A program made the translations under genes and the position numbers. From Acidobacteriota bacterium (GTDB lineage Bacteria; Acidobacteriota; Terriglobia; Terriglobales; Acidobacteriaceae), in assembly GCA_021778315.1 (NCBI GenBank), contig JAJYCQ010000012.1, forward strand, positions 1-46,794: a stretch of DNA of 46,794 nt, given 5' to 3'. Below are positions 31,712 through 41,876 of this stretch, one piece after another (within the stretch, counting starts at the first letter, position 1; every line of letters begins with the position of its first letter). The notes beneath the pieces were generated by a model, which was not told the DNA's origin, ran no database searches, and saw nothing but the letters and a program-made list of their open reading frames with translations.

Positions 31712-34700
31712 ATGTTTCTGTCTGCTTCTCGTCTTCGTCGCACCGTTGCGGCGGGGTTTGCCAGCGCATTTGCGGCGGTGGTGTTGTGTGGATTTGTGCA
31801 GGCAGAGGGGCCATTGCTGCTGCGGAATCCATCGTTGAGCAAGAGCAAGATTGCGTTTCTGTATGCGGATGATATCTGGACGGTGGGGCGCGATGGCGGG
31901 GAAGCGGAGCGGCTGACATCGGGTGGGTCGGTGGCGGAGGGACCGTATTTTTCTCCGGATGGAATGCAGATTTTGTACTCGACGCACAAGGCCGGCCTGA
32001 CGGATGTGTACGTGGTGGGAGCGGAGGGAGGAGTGCCTCGGCGACTGACGTGGGATCCGGAGGGGAGCTATGCGGTGGGCTGGACTCCGGATGGCAAGGA
32101 CGTGCTGTATGCGTCGATGCATGCGAGCTACTCGGATTTTTTCCGGCTCTTCGAGATGCATGCGGATGGGTCTGGACTGCCGATGGTGCTGCCGCTTCCG
32201 AGCGCGCAGACGGGGAACTTTTCTGCAGACGGAAGCACGCTGGCGTATGAGCCGATTCTGCAGTGGGAAGATGCGTGGAAGCACTATCGCGGCGGGCAGA
32301 CGAAGAAGGTCTGGCTGGTGAATATGAAGACGCTGGACCTGGTGAAGGTACCACGCGAGAACTCCAATGACTTTAGCCCGGTGTGGGAAGGGAAGACGGT
32401 TTACTTTTTGTCCGATCGGAATGGGCCGGTGTCGTTGTGGAGTTACGACACGGAGAGCAAGGCTGTGACGCAGGTGTTGGAGAACAAGGGCTACGACTTG
32501 AAGACGGTGGCGGCGGGGCCGGGGGCACTGGTGTATGAGCAGTTCGGGTCGCTGCATTTATACGACCTGGGGACGAAGAAGGAACATGCGGTGGCGGTGA
32601 CGATCCACGGGGATCTTCCGGAGCTGATGCCGCGGATGAAGAATATTGCGGCGGGAGAGGTGCAGAATGTGGGGGTCTCTCCGACGGGAGTTCGGGTGGC
32701 GGTCGAGGCGCATGGAGAGATTTTTACTCTTCCGGTGGAGAAGGGGGACACGCGCGATTTGACCGGGACGACGGGGTCTGCGGAGCGGGATCCGTCTTGG
32801 TCTCCGGACGGGAAATCGATTGCGTATTTCAGCGATGCATCGGGTGAGTATCAGCTGTACATACGCGATCAGGCAGGGTTGGCTGCGCCGAAGGTGATCG
32901 ACCTGGGACCGAATGCATCGTATTTTTATAATCCGCGGTGGTCGCCGGATTCGAAGCACATTGCGTATTCGGATAAGCATTTGCATCTTTGGTATGTGGA
33001 TGCGACGGGTGGGAAACCGGTGCTGGTGGCTACGGGACTGCGTGGAGGATTTGGAGCTTCGACGGAGATTTCGTGGTCTCCGGACTCGCAATGGATTGGG
33101 TATACGCGGGACCTGGAGAACCAGTTGCATGCGGTGTTTTTTTACTCGCTGGCAACGCATACGTCGACGCAGATCACGGATGGGATGAGCAATGCGGCGC
33201 ATCCGGCGTTTGATGCGAACGGGAAGTTTTTCTACTTTACGGCGTCGACGAATAATGGGCCGTCGGATGCGGGGATCGATCTTTCCTCGCTGGATCGAGC
33301 GACGGACAGCGGGGTGTATGTGGTTGTGCTGGCGAAGGACGGAGCGTCGCCGGTTCCTCCGGAGAGTGACGAGGAGAACGCGAAGAAGACGGACGCAGAC
33401 GCAGACAAGAACGACGATGCGACGTCCGATGCGAAGAAGGATGCGGATACGAGCCAGGACAAGGACGCGGCGAAGGGCGACGAGAAGAAGGATGCGGCGA
33501 AGAAGGACGTGGTGAAGCCGACGGTCATCGATCTTGCCGAGATTGGGAATCGGATTCTGGCGCTACCGATTCCAGTGAGGAACTATGTTGATCTGCAGGC
33601 GGGGAAGACGGGAGTACTTTTTCTGGCGGAGGGAGCTGCGGTGGGTCGCGCGTCGGAGGAGGGTGGAGCTCCGATTCGTACGCTGTGGAGGTTTACGACG
33701 GCGAAGCGCAAGACAGATGAGGTGCTCAATCAACTGACAGGGTTTGATGTGAGTGCAAATCGGGAACATCTGTTTTATATGCGCGGAGACAGGTGGTTCA
33801 TGGCACCGATTGCGGAGTTAAAGGTGGGATCGCCGGAGGCTCCGCAGGGCAAGCCGGTGAATAACAGCGGAATGTTTGCGATGATCGATCCTCGCGCGGA
33901 GTGGAAGCAGGAGTATCGCGAGACGTGGCATATTGAGCGGGACTTTTTCTACGATCCGCATCTGCATGGGCTGGACCTGACGAAGATTATGGCGAAGTAT
34001 GAGCCGTACGTGGACGGGATCACGACGCGGTCGGAGTTCACGTATCTGTCGAACGAGATGCTGGGCGAGATTGAGGTGGGGCATATGTTTGTGCGTGGGC
34101 CTCGGGAGCGGGACAAGGCTCCGAAGCCGGGGCTGCTGGGAGCGGACTATGTGGTGGCGAATGGGCGGTACAGGTTCGCGAAGATTTATAACGGACAGAA
34201 CTGGACGCCATCGTTGACGGCACCGCTGACGCTGCCGGGGATCAATATTACGGTGGGCGAATATTTGCTGGGGGTGAATGGGCGCGAGCTGCATGCTGGC
34301 GATAATCTGAATAGTTTTTTTGATGGGACGGCTGGAAAGCAGACGGTGTTGCGCGTCGGATACAAGCCGGATGGAAGCGATGGGCATGATGTGACGGTGG
34401 TTCCGACGGACTCGGAACATGGGTTGAGGAATCTGGATTGGATTGAGACGAACCGGCGCAAGGTGGATGAGTTATCGGGCGGGAAGGTTGCGTATATCTA
34501 TATGCCGAACACGGGAGGAGCGGGCTATGATAACTTCAACCGGTATTTTTATTCGCAACTGGAGAAGCAGGCCGTGGTGCTCGATGAGCGCTACAACGAG
34601 GGCGGATTCATTGCGGATTATGTAGTGAATGTGCTGGGGCAGAAGCTATTGAGTGGAGCGATCGCGCGGGATGGAGAGCCGGTTCATGATCCGGTGGGAG

Positions 34701-35107
34701 CGATCTTTGGACCGAAGGCGATGATCATCAATCAATCGGCGGGATCGGGCGGCGATGCGATGCCGTGGTATTTCCGGAAGGCTGGGCTGGGCACGCTGGT
34801 GGGGGTGAAGACGTGGGGCGGGCTGGTTGGGATCGGCGGGTATCCGACGCTGATGGATGGAGGCAGCGTGACGGCTCCGCGGTATGCGATCTACGGGCTG
34901 AAGGGTGAGTGGGAGGTTGAGGGGCATGGAATTGCTCCGGATGTCGAGGTCGAAGAGCTGCCAAAGGATGTGGCTGCGGGGCATGATCTGCAACTGGAAA
35001 AAGCGGTGGCAATTGTGATGGAGCAGTTGAAGGAGCATCCTGTTCCGGTGCCGCCGGTGCCAGCGTATCCGAACTTCCATCAGCATGATGGATTGGGAAA
35101 TCCGTAA
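31712..35107 (+). CDS. tricorn-like S41 peptidase, exported
   Basis: 1131 residues; signal peptide ~1-30, ATG after CCCAAGGAGTTTCC. It has WD40/PD40-type beta-propeller repeats (~45-530; EAERLTSGGSVAEGPYFSPDGMQILYSTH, DLTGTTGSAERDPSWSPDGKSIAYFSDASGEYQLY), then a Lys/Asp/Ala-rich charged insert (~550-605). A tricorn C1-type region with His791 in EIEVGHMFVRG, a PDZ-like part (NITVGEYLLGVNGREL) and the S41 domain follow, with candidate nucleophile Ser1012 in QSAGSGGD and GVKTWGGLVG. Tricorn-type enzymes degrade oligopeptides; periplasmic versions are frequent in Acidobacteriota and Bacteroidota. A GH or transport link is not evident. Confidence 0.92.
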   Translation: MFLSASRLRRTVAAGFASAFAAVVLCGFVQAEGPLLLRNPSLSKSKIAFLYADDIWTVGRDGGEAERLTSGGSVAEGPYFSPDGMQILYSTHKAGLTDVYVVGAEGGVPRRLTWDPEGSYAVGWTPDGKDVLYASMHASYSDFFRLFEMHADGSGLPMVLPLPSAQTGNFSADGSTLAYEPILQWEDAWKHYRGGQTKKVWLVNMKTLDLVKVPRENSNDFSPVWEGKTVYFLSDRNGPVSLWSYDTESKAVTQVLENKGYDLKTVAAGPGALVYEQFGSLHLYDLGTKKEHAVAVTIHGDLPELMPRMKNIAAGEVQNVGVSPTGVRVAVEAHGEIFTLPVEKGDTRDLTGTTGSAERDPSWSPDGKSIAYFSDASGEYQLYIRDQAGLAAPKVIDLGPNASYFYNPRWSPDSKHIAYSDKHLHLWYVDATGGKPVLVATGLRGGFGASTEISWSPDSQWIGYTRDLENQLHAVFFYSLATHTSTQITDGMSNAAHPAFDANGKFFYFTASTNNGPSDAGIDLSSLDRATDSGVYVVVLAKDGASPVPPESDEENAKKTDADADKNDDATSDAKKDADTSQDKDAAKGDEKKDAAKKDVVKPTVIDLAEIGNRILALPIPVRNYVDLQAGKTGVLFLAEGAAVGRASEEGGAPIRTLWRFTTAKRKTDEVLNQLTGFDVSANREHLFYMRGDRWFMAPIAELKVGSPEAPQGKPVNNSGMFAMIDPRAEWKQEYRETWHIERDFFYDPHLHGLDLTKIMAKYEPYVDGITTRSEFTYLSNEMLGEIEVGHMFVRGPRERDKAPKPGLLGADYVVANGRYRFAKIYNGQNWTPSLTAPLTLPGINITVGEYLLGVNGRELHAGDNLNSFFDGTAGKQTVLRVGYKPDGSDGHDVTVVPTDSEHGLRNLDWIETNRRKVDELSGGKVAYIYMPNTGGAGYDNFNRYFYSQLEKQAVVLDERYNEGGFIADYVVNVLGQKLLSGAIARDGEPVHDPVGAIFGPKAMIINQSAGSGGDAMPWYFRKAGLGTLVGVKTWGGLVGIGGYPTLMDGGSVTAPRYAIYGLKGEWEVEGHGIAPDVEVEELPKDVAAGHDLQLEKAVAIVMEQLKEHPVPVPPVPAYPNFHQHDGLGNP

Positions 35108-35480
35108 TGGAGGGAGTGCGGGGCTGGGGAGATTGTTGGCAGAGTTTCAATATTGAGAATCATTGTGAGAGCGGGACGAAGCTGCGCCGTGAAGGGGCCC
35201 TCGTGCAGCAGGGTGGTGGACTGTTTTGATGAGGGTGGAAGAAGGTGGAGAGTGTTTGTGAAAGTTTGGTGAACCGGGGCGATCTGCCTTCTATCTGAAC
35301 GAAGATTCAGGTGAGATTCAACGAACTGAAATGGAGAGTCAACCATACTAAGCCTGCTCAAGGCGTGTGAATGGTTGCCCTGCTGTTGATGGATCTGGAA
35401 GGTGTGCGGATCCACTGTGTCTGCGGTGCCAGCAAATAGACGACTGAGTGTACGTCCATTTTGTTTCATCGTGAGGTCAC
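35108..35480. other. intergenic spacer, no gene seen
   Basis: 373 bases between the tricorn-like peptidase and the second TonB receptor. I see no coding potential, no terminator with a T-run, no operator of the AGACAAACGTTTGTCT type and no strong hairpin. The receptor promoter presumably lies here. Confidence 0.6.
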
Positions 35481-38123
35481 ATGAAAGCAGTAGGTTCGCT
35501 GTTGAAGATTTGTGCAGGTGCATTGATGTTCCTTTTAGTCGCGAGTGCAGAGATGCTGGGGCAGGGAACGGCGAGCCTGCATGCGAGTGTGGCGAACCCA
35601 TCGGGAACGCGCGTTGGAGGCGCACTGGTGGTGCTGACGAATGAAGCCTCGGGAGCAGTCCTGAAGAGCGTTACCGGACCGGATGGATCGTTCGATCTGA
35701 TGGGGTTGGAGGCTGGAAGCTACGATCTTGCGATTACGATGCACGGATTCGAGGACTATCAGCAGAAGGGAATCACGATCAAGGATGGGCAGAGTACGTC
35801 GTTCCAGGTGATGGTCGTGACGAAGTCGGTGGCGGAGTCAGTGACGGTGACGGCGGAGGGATCTCCGGAGACTTCGGTGACGCAGGCGACGATTTCGCGA
35901 GCGGAGATTGCGGGAGTGGCGGGGCCTTTTGGCAGCGCGGCGCAGGCCTTGACGGCGGCTCCGGGTGTGTTTGTGTATGGCTATGGCGGCGTGGCGGCGA
36001 CGGCTAGGAGCGAGGTGGTGGTTCGCGGGGTGAAGGCCGGATGGTCGAGCGTGAATGGCGATGTGCTGCGTAACGGTGTGACGTTTCTATTCGATGGAAT
36101 ACCGATGAACAACATGATCTCGAACAATGGCCAATGGCAGACGACGCAGATTCCGATCATGGATATGATCTCGGATATTAATGTGGACTATGGGCCGGGT
36201 GCTCCGTCGAACCGCTGGTTCGACAGCATTGGCGGAACGGTGAACTACATTCCGACGCAGCCGAAGCTGACGCCTGGAGCGACGATTGCGTTTGGAACGG
36301 ACTATGGAAGCTACAACACGTCGATCACGCATTTGATTGCGAACACGGGATCGTACAAGGGATGGTCGGGGCTGCTGGCGGCGGGCTATGCGGCGAACAA
36401 CACGTTTCGAGTAGGAACGACGGGGATGCCGACGTTCAATGCACCGTCGTCGGGGTACTCGGCGTTTGTGAAGGTGGAGCACACGTTTGAGAACGGGACG
36501 ATCAGCATGGGTTTCTACCACGGGAGGAATACGGAGTTTCGTCCGAACTTTATTCCGATGGTGGCGATCACTCCGGCGTCGAATAACAACTTTGGCGATG
36601 CGGTTACGACGACGGGATTGTATGGGCCGGATCAGCAGTCAGATAATCCGACATCGGCACCGGCGAACGCGGAGTATTACAGCCAGGCGACGAGCGGGTT
36701 CTACTCTTCGCTGGCGCATGATGTCTGGTACAAGCACATCAAGACGCAGAGTGACATTCTCTATGGCAAGCTGAATCTGCAGCTATCGCCGCGAGTGACG
36801 CTGAGCTCGGATATTTGGTATCGGCATGGGTACCGCTTGCATGATCGGATTGTGAACTACTATGGGCCGAACTATGCGAACGGGCATGAGTGGTACGATC
36901 CGACGTCGAATACGATCGGCAACAATACGCACATGGTGGTGCAGATACCTCACGATCAGCTGACGGTGGGCGGGTACTGGATGCATGGGGACTACCAGAA
37001 TCCAGTAGCGACGTTCAATCCGGGGTTGGGGACGAGCCAGTCGAATCCGGCGTTCTTCAATAGCGATCATCTCTATAACGACTATGCGTTTCTGTTTGTG
37101 CAGGATCGTATCGACCTGTTGAACAAGAAGCTGATTGTGACTCCGGGTGCCGCGGAGCAGTTATTTCGCACTGATTATTTCAACAATGGCCTGGTCGAAT
37201 TTCCGAATGCGAATCCGGCGAACGACCCGAATCTGGCTCCTCCGACGCACAAGAATTTTCTAAAGTTCTCCCCGTCGGTTGGAGCGCAGTACCTAGCGAT
37301 GAGCTGGCTGACGCTGCATGGCAACTATGCGATTACGTATCAGAATCCTACGGACTCGGCGTTTGGTGCGAACCGTCCGACGACGGGAGTGGACATTGCT
37401 CTGTTGAAGGCGACGAAGAGTGTCAACACGGAGGGCGGGTTCCTGGTGACGAAGTGCCCGCTGGCCATCATGGGAACGTGCTCGCTGGATGCGACGTACT
37501 TCCATGACAATATTACCGACGTGAATGTGGTGACGCAGGTGGCACAGGTATCGCTGCCGGCGTCGATTGCCCTTGCGTCGGCTATCTATAACGGCGTGTC
37601 GCTGAACTTTGACGATGCACCGGCGAGCTTTTTTCAGATACATGGAAACGCGATTATTCAGCACGACTACTTTACGTCCTATGTGCCGAGTGGATCGAAT
37701 CTGAACTACAAGAGCTATCCGACGTCGAACTCGCCGCGCTATACGACGAACCTTGGATTGACGACGATGGTGAAGACGTCGAACCATAAGATCGACCTGA
37801 CGCCGGGGCTGTGGTGGCAGTATGTGGGGCAGCGGTATCTGTTCACGAATGTGACGAATGCTCCGACGCTGCAGACGATGCCGGGGTATGGCGTGGTGAA
37901 CTTCAACATGGATGGCTCGCTGAATGGACTGCTGCCGGAGTGGTTTGAAAAGAAGCCGGTGAAGATTTCGTTTGGCGTGGAGAACCTGTTGAACAAGCAG
38001 TACAACCCGACGGCGTACATCACGAGCGGAGGGTACTTTGGCACGAGCTTTGGCGGCTACACGCTGGTCGATCCGGGAGCGCCGAGGGAGTACATTATTT
38101 CGCTGAACTTCGGCAATAAATAG
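35481..38123 (+). CDS. TonB-dependent receptor with N-terminal carboxypeptidase-regulatory domain
   Basis: 880 residues; signal peptide ~1-28 (LLKICAGALMFLLVASAEMLGQG). An Ig-like carboxypeptidase-regulatory domain (~30-115; ASLHASVANPSGTRVGGALVVLTNEASG ... FDLMGLEAGSYDLAITMHGFEDY), a plug (~120-260; VTVTAEGSPETSVTQATISRAEI, VVVRGVKAGWSSVNGDVLRNGVTFLFDGIPMNN, INVDYGPGAPSNRWFDSIGGTVNY) and a ~600-residue barrel follow. The plug with a VxVRG/DGIP core is closer to classical TonB receptors (siderophore/vitamin type) than the first receptor at 21984. It ends ISLNFGNK, without the terminal Phe. Substrate not inferable; no LacI-type operator upstream, so probably a separate regulon. Confidence 0.9.
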   Translation: MKAVGSLLKICAGALMFLLVASAEMLGQGTASLHASVANPSGTRVGGALVVLTNEASGAVLKSVTGPDGSFDLMGLEAGSYDLAITMHGFEDYQQKGITIKDGQSTSFQVMVVTKSVAESVTVTAEGSPETSVTQATISRAEIAGVAGPFGSAAQALTAAPGVFVYGYGGVAATARSEVVVRGVKAGWSSVNGDVLRNGVTFLFDGIPMNNMISNNGQWQTTQIPIMDMISDINVDYGPGAPSNRWFDSIGGTVNYIPTQPKLTPGATIAFGTDYGSYNTSITHLIANTGSYKGWSGLLAAGYAANNTFRVGTTGMPTFNAPSSGYSAFVKVEHTFENGTISMGFYHGRNTEFRPNFIPMVAITPASNNNFGDAVTTTGLYGPDQQSDNPTSAPANAEYYSQATSGFYSSLAHDVWYKHIKTQSDILYGKLNLQLSPRVTLSSDIWYRHGYRLHDRIVNYYGPNYANGHEWYDPTSNTIGNNTHMVVQIPHDQLTVGGYWMHGDYQNPVATFNPGLGTSQSNPAFFNSDHLYNDYAFLFVQDRIDLLNKKLIVTPGAAEQLFRTDYFNNGLVEFPNANPANDPNLAPPTHKNFLKFSPSVGAQYLAMSWLTLHGNYAITYQNPTDSAFGANRPTTGVDIALLKATKSVNTEGGFLVTKCPLAIMGTCSLDATYFHDNITDVNVVTQVAQVSLPASIALASAIYNGVSLNFDDAPASFFQIHGNAIIQHDYFTSYVPSGSNLNYKSYPTSNSPRYTTNLGLTTMVKTSNHKIDLTPGLWWQYVGQRYLFTNVTNAPTLQTMPGYGVVNFNMDGSLNGLLPEWFEKKPVKISFGVENLLNKQYNPTAYITSGGYFGTSFGGYTLVDPGAPREYIISLNFGNK

Positions 38124-38301
38124 CATATTGCTGCTGGATTACTGCTGTACATTCCATCCCCGTGCTGCTGACGCTCGATGTTGCGTCCGTGGCCGGGGAT
38201 GGGCTGCATTTGGGGCTTGTTGGGGTGGGTGGGGATCGCGAGAGAGCGGTTGTGGAGGAGTTGAAGGATACTGGTGGGGAGTTATTTTGTGAGGTTACTG
38301 C

Positions 38302-40266
38302 TTGCGGATTGCGATTGATACGGGTGGGACGTTTACGGACTGCGTGGCGCTGGTTGAGGGGAAGGTGCGCGTGGTGAAGCTGCGGTCGACTCCGGAGGAT
38401 CCGGGGGCTGCGGTGTTGGAGGGCGTGGCGCGGCTGGACGCGGGTGCGGGCGTTGAGGTGCGACACGGAACGACTGTGGGGACGAATGCGATGCTGGAGC
38501 GGAAGGGTGCTCGCGTGGCGTTTGTGACGACGGAGGGGTTTGAGGACACGATTGCGATTGGGCGGCAGACGCGGCCGAAGTTGTATGCGTGGACGCAGCC
38601 AGCGAGTGCTTGCCTGGTGCCGGAGGAGTTGAGGTTTGGGGTTGCGGAGCGCGTGACAGCGGAGGGTGAGGTGCTGCGCCGGCCTGCGGATGCGGAGCTG
38701 AGTGAACTGGTGGAGAGGGTGCGGGCGAGTGGCGCGGAGGCGGTCGCGGTGTCGCTGCTGTTTGCGTTTTTGAATCCGGAGAATGAGAGGAGAGTGGAGG
38801 CGGCGTTGCGGGAGCTGGGGCTGCCGCTGTCGGTGGGGCATCGGATACTGCCGGAGTTTCGGGAGTATGAGCGAGGGTCGACGCTGGTGGTGAATGCGTA
38901 TCTGGCGCCAAAGATGCAGGGGTATCTGCTGGGACTGGAGAATGAAGTTGCTCGGCGGTATGAAGGCGGCGCGGTGCAGGTGATGCAGTCGTCGGGGGGC
39001 ATTGTGGGGGCTCGGCTGGCGGCGGCGGAGCCGGTGAGGACGGTGCTGTCGGGACCGGCAGGCGGAGTGATTGGGGCGTGGGAGATGGCTCGTGCGGCGG
39101 GGTTTGCGAGGGTGATTGGGTTCGATATGGGTGGGACGTCGACGGATGTTTTTCTGGCGGATGCAGAGACAGGGGGAGTTCGGTTGACGGGCGAGTCAGT
39201 GGTGGCGGGCGTGCCGGTGAGCGTGCCCATGCTGGACATTCATACGGCGGGCGCGGGGGGTGGATCGCTGGCGCGGTTTGATGCGGGAGGGCTGCTGCGG
39301 GTGGGGCCGGAGTCGGCTGGATCGGAGCCGGGGCCGGTGTGTTTTGGGCGCGGAGAGTTGCCGACGGTGACGGATGCGAATCTGCTGCTGGGAAGGCTGG
39401 ATGAGGAGCAGTTTATGGGTGGGGCGGTGCGGCTCGATACTGCGCGGGCGAGGGATTGTTTTGCTGCGCGGCGGGGTGCGTTGGTAAGCGCGGAGGCGTT
39501 TGCAGCGGGGATTTTGCGGGTGGTGGAGACGCAGATGGAGCGGGCGATTCGGGTGATTTCGGTGGAGCGGGGGCATGATCCTCGACGGTTTACGCTGGTG
39601 GCGTTTGGAGGCGGCGGGCCGCTGCATGCATGTGCAGTTGCGAGGGCGCTGCGGGTGCCGAGGGTGATGATTCCGGCGATGCCAGGGGCGCTATCGGCGG
39701 TGGGGATTTTGCTGGCGGATGCGGTGCGGGACTACTCGCGGACGGTGATGGTCCAGGGTTCGCGGATGGGTGAGTTGGAGGAGGAGTTTTGTGCGTTGGA
39801 GGATTTGGGCGCAGCGGAGTTTGGGGATGAGGAGCGGGTGGTGGAGCGGAGTGTGGATGTGCGGTATCGCGGGCAGGGATATGAGTTGAATGTGCCGCAT
39901 GGTGTGGATGCGGCGGAGAGTTTCCATGCGATGCATGAGCAGCGGTATGGGTTTGCGAATCGTGAGCGCCGGTTGGAGATTGTGAATGTGCGGGTGCGGG
40001 TGAGGGTTGCGTCGGAGGTGTATGCGCCTGCTCGCGAGGAGGTGAGCGAGGGGGATGGTGCGGGTGCGCTGCGAGGGGAGAAGCAGATGTACTTCGATGG
40101 AGGTTGGGTGACGGCGCGAGTGTTTGATCGCGAGCGCCTGCGGCCGGGCGATGTGATTGCGGGGCCGGCGTTGGTGGCGGAGTATACGTCGGCGACGGTG
40201 CTGCCGCCGGGGGCGCGGCTGGAGGTGGATACGTTGCGGAATTTGGTGATCGAGGTGGGGGAATGA
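38302..40266 (+). CDS. hyuA: hydantoinase/oxoprolinase subunit A (HyuA-like)
   Basis: 654 residues, cytosolic, an ATP-dependent amidohydrolase subunit (N-methylhydantoinase/5-oxoprolinase type). The N-terminal phosphate-binding motif DTGGTFTDCVAL, VRHGTTVGTNAMLERKGARVAFVTTEGFED, LPEFREYERGSTLVVNAYL and FDMGGTSTDVFL, HTAGAGGGSLARFD, PGPVCFGRGELPTVTDANLLLGRL and LVAFGGGGPLHACAVARALRVPRVMIP are the family signatures. The start is TTG 38302, with GAGG at 38291-38294, 7 bases upstream; it gives an N-terminus one residue before the conserved IAIDTGGT. It overlaps hyuB by ATGA, so the two are translationally coupled. Substrate (5-oxoproline, hydantoin or other cyclic amide) cannot be told from sequence alone. 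Confidence 0.92.
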   Translation: MRIAIDTGGTFTDCVALVEGKVRVVKLRSTPEDPGAAVLEGVARLDAGAGVEVRHGTTVGTNAMLERKGARVAFVTTEGFEDTIAIGRQTRPKLYAWTQPASACLVPEELRFGVAERVTAEGEVLRRPADAELSELVERVRASGAEAVAVSLLFAFLNPENERRVEAALRELGLPLSVGHRILPEFREYERGSTLVVNAYLAPKMQGYLLGLENEVARRYEGGAVQVMQSSGGIVGARLAAAEPVRTVLSGPAGGVIGAWEMARAAGFARVIGFDMGGTSTDVFLADAETGGVRLTGESVVAGVPVSVPMLDIHTAGAGGGSLARFDAGGLLRVGPESAGSEPGPVCFGRGELPTVTDANLLLGRLDEEQFMGGAVRLDTARARDCFAARRGALVSAEAFAAGILRVVETQMERAIRVISVERGHDPRRFTLVAFGGGGPLHACAVARALRVPRVMIPAMPGALSAVGILLADAVRDYSRTVMVQGSRMGELEEEFCALEDLGAAEFGDEERVVERSVDVRYRGQGYELNVPHGVDAAESFHAMHEQRYGFANRERRLEIVNVRVRVRVASEVYAPAREEVSEGDGAGALRGEKQMYFDGGWVTARVFDRERLRPGDVIAGPALVAEYTSATVLPPGARLEVDTLRNLVIEVGE

Positions 40267-41876
40267 GTGCTGTGAATGCGGTGGAGTTGGCGGTGTTTCA
40301 GAGTGCGATGCACTCGATTGCGGAAGAGATGGGAGCGGCGCTGCGGCGGACGGCGATCTCTCCGAATATCAAGGAGCGGAGGGACTATTCGTGCGCTGTG
40401 TTTGATGCGGAGCATCGCGTGATTGCGATGGGCGATCATATGCCGGTACACCTGGGGTCGATGCCGATGAGCGTGGAGGCGGCGGTACAGACGCTGCGGC
40501 TGGAGCGCGGCGATGTGGCGATTTTGAATGATCCGTATGCGGGGGGAACGCATCTTCCGGATATCACGATGGTGATGCCGGTGTTTGCGGGGGTTGTGGA
40601 AGCGACATCTCGAGATCAAGATAGGGGGCATCCGGAGTTGCCGGCGTTTTATGTGGCGGCGAGGGCGCATCATGCGGATGTGGGAGGGATGTTCGCGGGG
40701 TCGATGGGACCGGCGCGGGAGATCTTTCAGGAGGGGTTGAGAATTCCTCCGGTGCGGCTGGTGCGGGGGGGAGAGATGGATCGCGATCTGCTCTCGATGG
40801 TGCTTCTGAATGTGCGGACCCCGACGGAGAGGGAGGGTGATCTTGCGGCGCAGATCGGAGCTTGTCGCGTGGGGGAGCAGAGGCTGTTGCAGCTGGTGGA
40901 GAGGTATGGCGTGGAGCGATTGCGGGTGCTGGGTGAGGAGTTGCTGAACTACTCGGAGCGGCTGGTGAGGGCGGAGCTGCGTGGGTTGCCGTCGGGTGAG
41001 TTTGAGGCGGAGGATTGGCTGGATGATGATGGCGTGAGCGAGGCTCCGGTGCGGATTGCGGTGAAGCTGGTGGTGGATGCTGAGGCTGGCGCGATTGCGA
41101 TTGATTTTGCGGGGACGTCGGCGCAGGTTGCGGGGAGTGTGAATGCGGTGCGCGCGATTACGTTGTCGGCATGCTTTTATGTGCTGCGGTGTTTGCTGGG
41201 GGAGGATGCTCCTGCTACGGCGGGGATCTTGCGGCCGCTGCGTTTGCTGACGGAGGAGGGGAGCGTGGTGGATGCGCGGCCTCCGGCGGCGGTGGCGGGA
41301 GGGAATGTGGAGACGTCGCAACGGATTGTAGACACGCTGCTGAGGGCGCTGGCAAAGGCTGCTCCTGAGAGGGTTCCGGCGGCGAGCGCGGGGACGATGA
41401 GCAACCTGACGATTGGCGGAGTGGATGCCCGGACGGGCGCGGTGTTTACGTACTACGAGACGACTGCCGGAGGGATGGGTGCGAGCGCGGCGGGGGAGGG
41501 GCTGTCGGGCGTGCAGACGCATATGACGAACTCGCTGAATACTCCGGTCGAGGCGCTGGAGTTTGCGTATCCGCTGCGGATGAGGAGATATGGATATCGG
41601 GCGGGGTCGGGTGGTGCAGGGAGGCATCGCGGTGGGGATGGGCTGGTGAAGGAGTTGGAGGTTCTTTGCGATGCGGAGGTCACGCTGCTCGCGGACAGGC
41701 GGAGGTTTCGGCCGTATGGGCTGCAAGGTGGGGAGACGGGGGCGGCGGGACGTGCTGTTGCTGTGGAGGCGAAGGTTGAGCGGGAGTTGGCGGGGAAGTG
41801 CAGTGGTCGGATGAAGGCTGGGGCGGTGCTGCGGTTGGAGACTCCGGGTGGGGGTGGTTGGGGGAACGTGGATTAG
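40263..41876 (+). CDS. hyuB: hydantoinase/oxoprolinase subunit B (HyuB-like)
   Basis: 537 residues, partner of HyuA. Family motifs: ELAVFQSAMHSIAEEMGAALRRTAISPNIKERRDYSCAVFD, MGDHMPVHLGSMPMSVEA, GDVAILNDPYAGGTHLPDITMVMPVF, FYVAARAHHADVGGMFAGSMGP, LNVRTPTEREGDLAAQIGA, TIGGVDARTGAVFTYYETTAGGMGA, THMTNSLNTPVEALEFAYPLRMRRYGYRAGSGGAGRHRGGDGLVKELEVL, and a C-terminal TPGGGGWG. Start ATG overlaps the hyuA stop (ATGA at 40263-40266). The stop overlaps tail-to-tail with the acyl-CoA dehydrogenase stop by 4 bases (41873-41876), leaving no room for a terminator. Confidence 0.93.
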   Translation: MSAVNAVELAVFQSAMHSIAEEMGAALRRTAISPNIKERRDYSCAVFDAEHRVIAMGDHMPVHLGSMPMSVEAAVQTLRLERGDVAILNDPYAGGTHLPDITMVMPVFAGVVEATSRDQDRGHPELPAFYVAARAHHADVGGMFAGSMGPAREIFQEGLRIPPVRLVRGGEMDRDLLSMVLLNVRTPTEREGDLAAQIGACRVGEQRLLQLVERYGVERLRVLGEELLNYSERLVRAELRGLPSGEFEAEDWLDDDGVSEAPVRIAVKLVVDAEAGAIAIDFAGTSAQVAGSVNAVRAITLSACFYVLRCLLGEDAPATAGILRPLRLLTEEGSVVDARPPAAVAGGNVETSQRIVDTLLRALAKAAPERVPAASAGTMSNLTIGGVDARTGAVFTYYETTAGGMGASAAGEGLSGVQTHMTNSLNTPVEALEFAYPLRMRRYGYRAGSGGAGRHRGGDGLVKELEVLCDAEVTLLADRRRFRPYGLQGGETGAAGRAVAVEAKVERELAGKCSGRMKAGAVLRLETPGGGGWGNVD

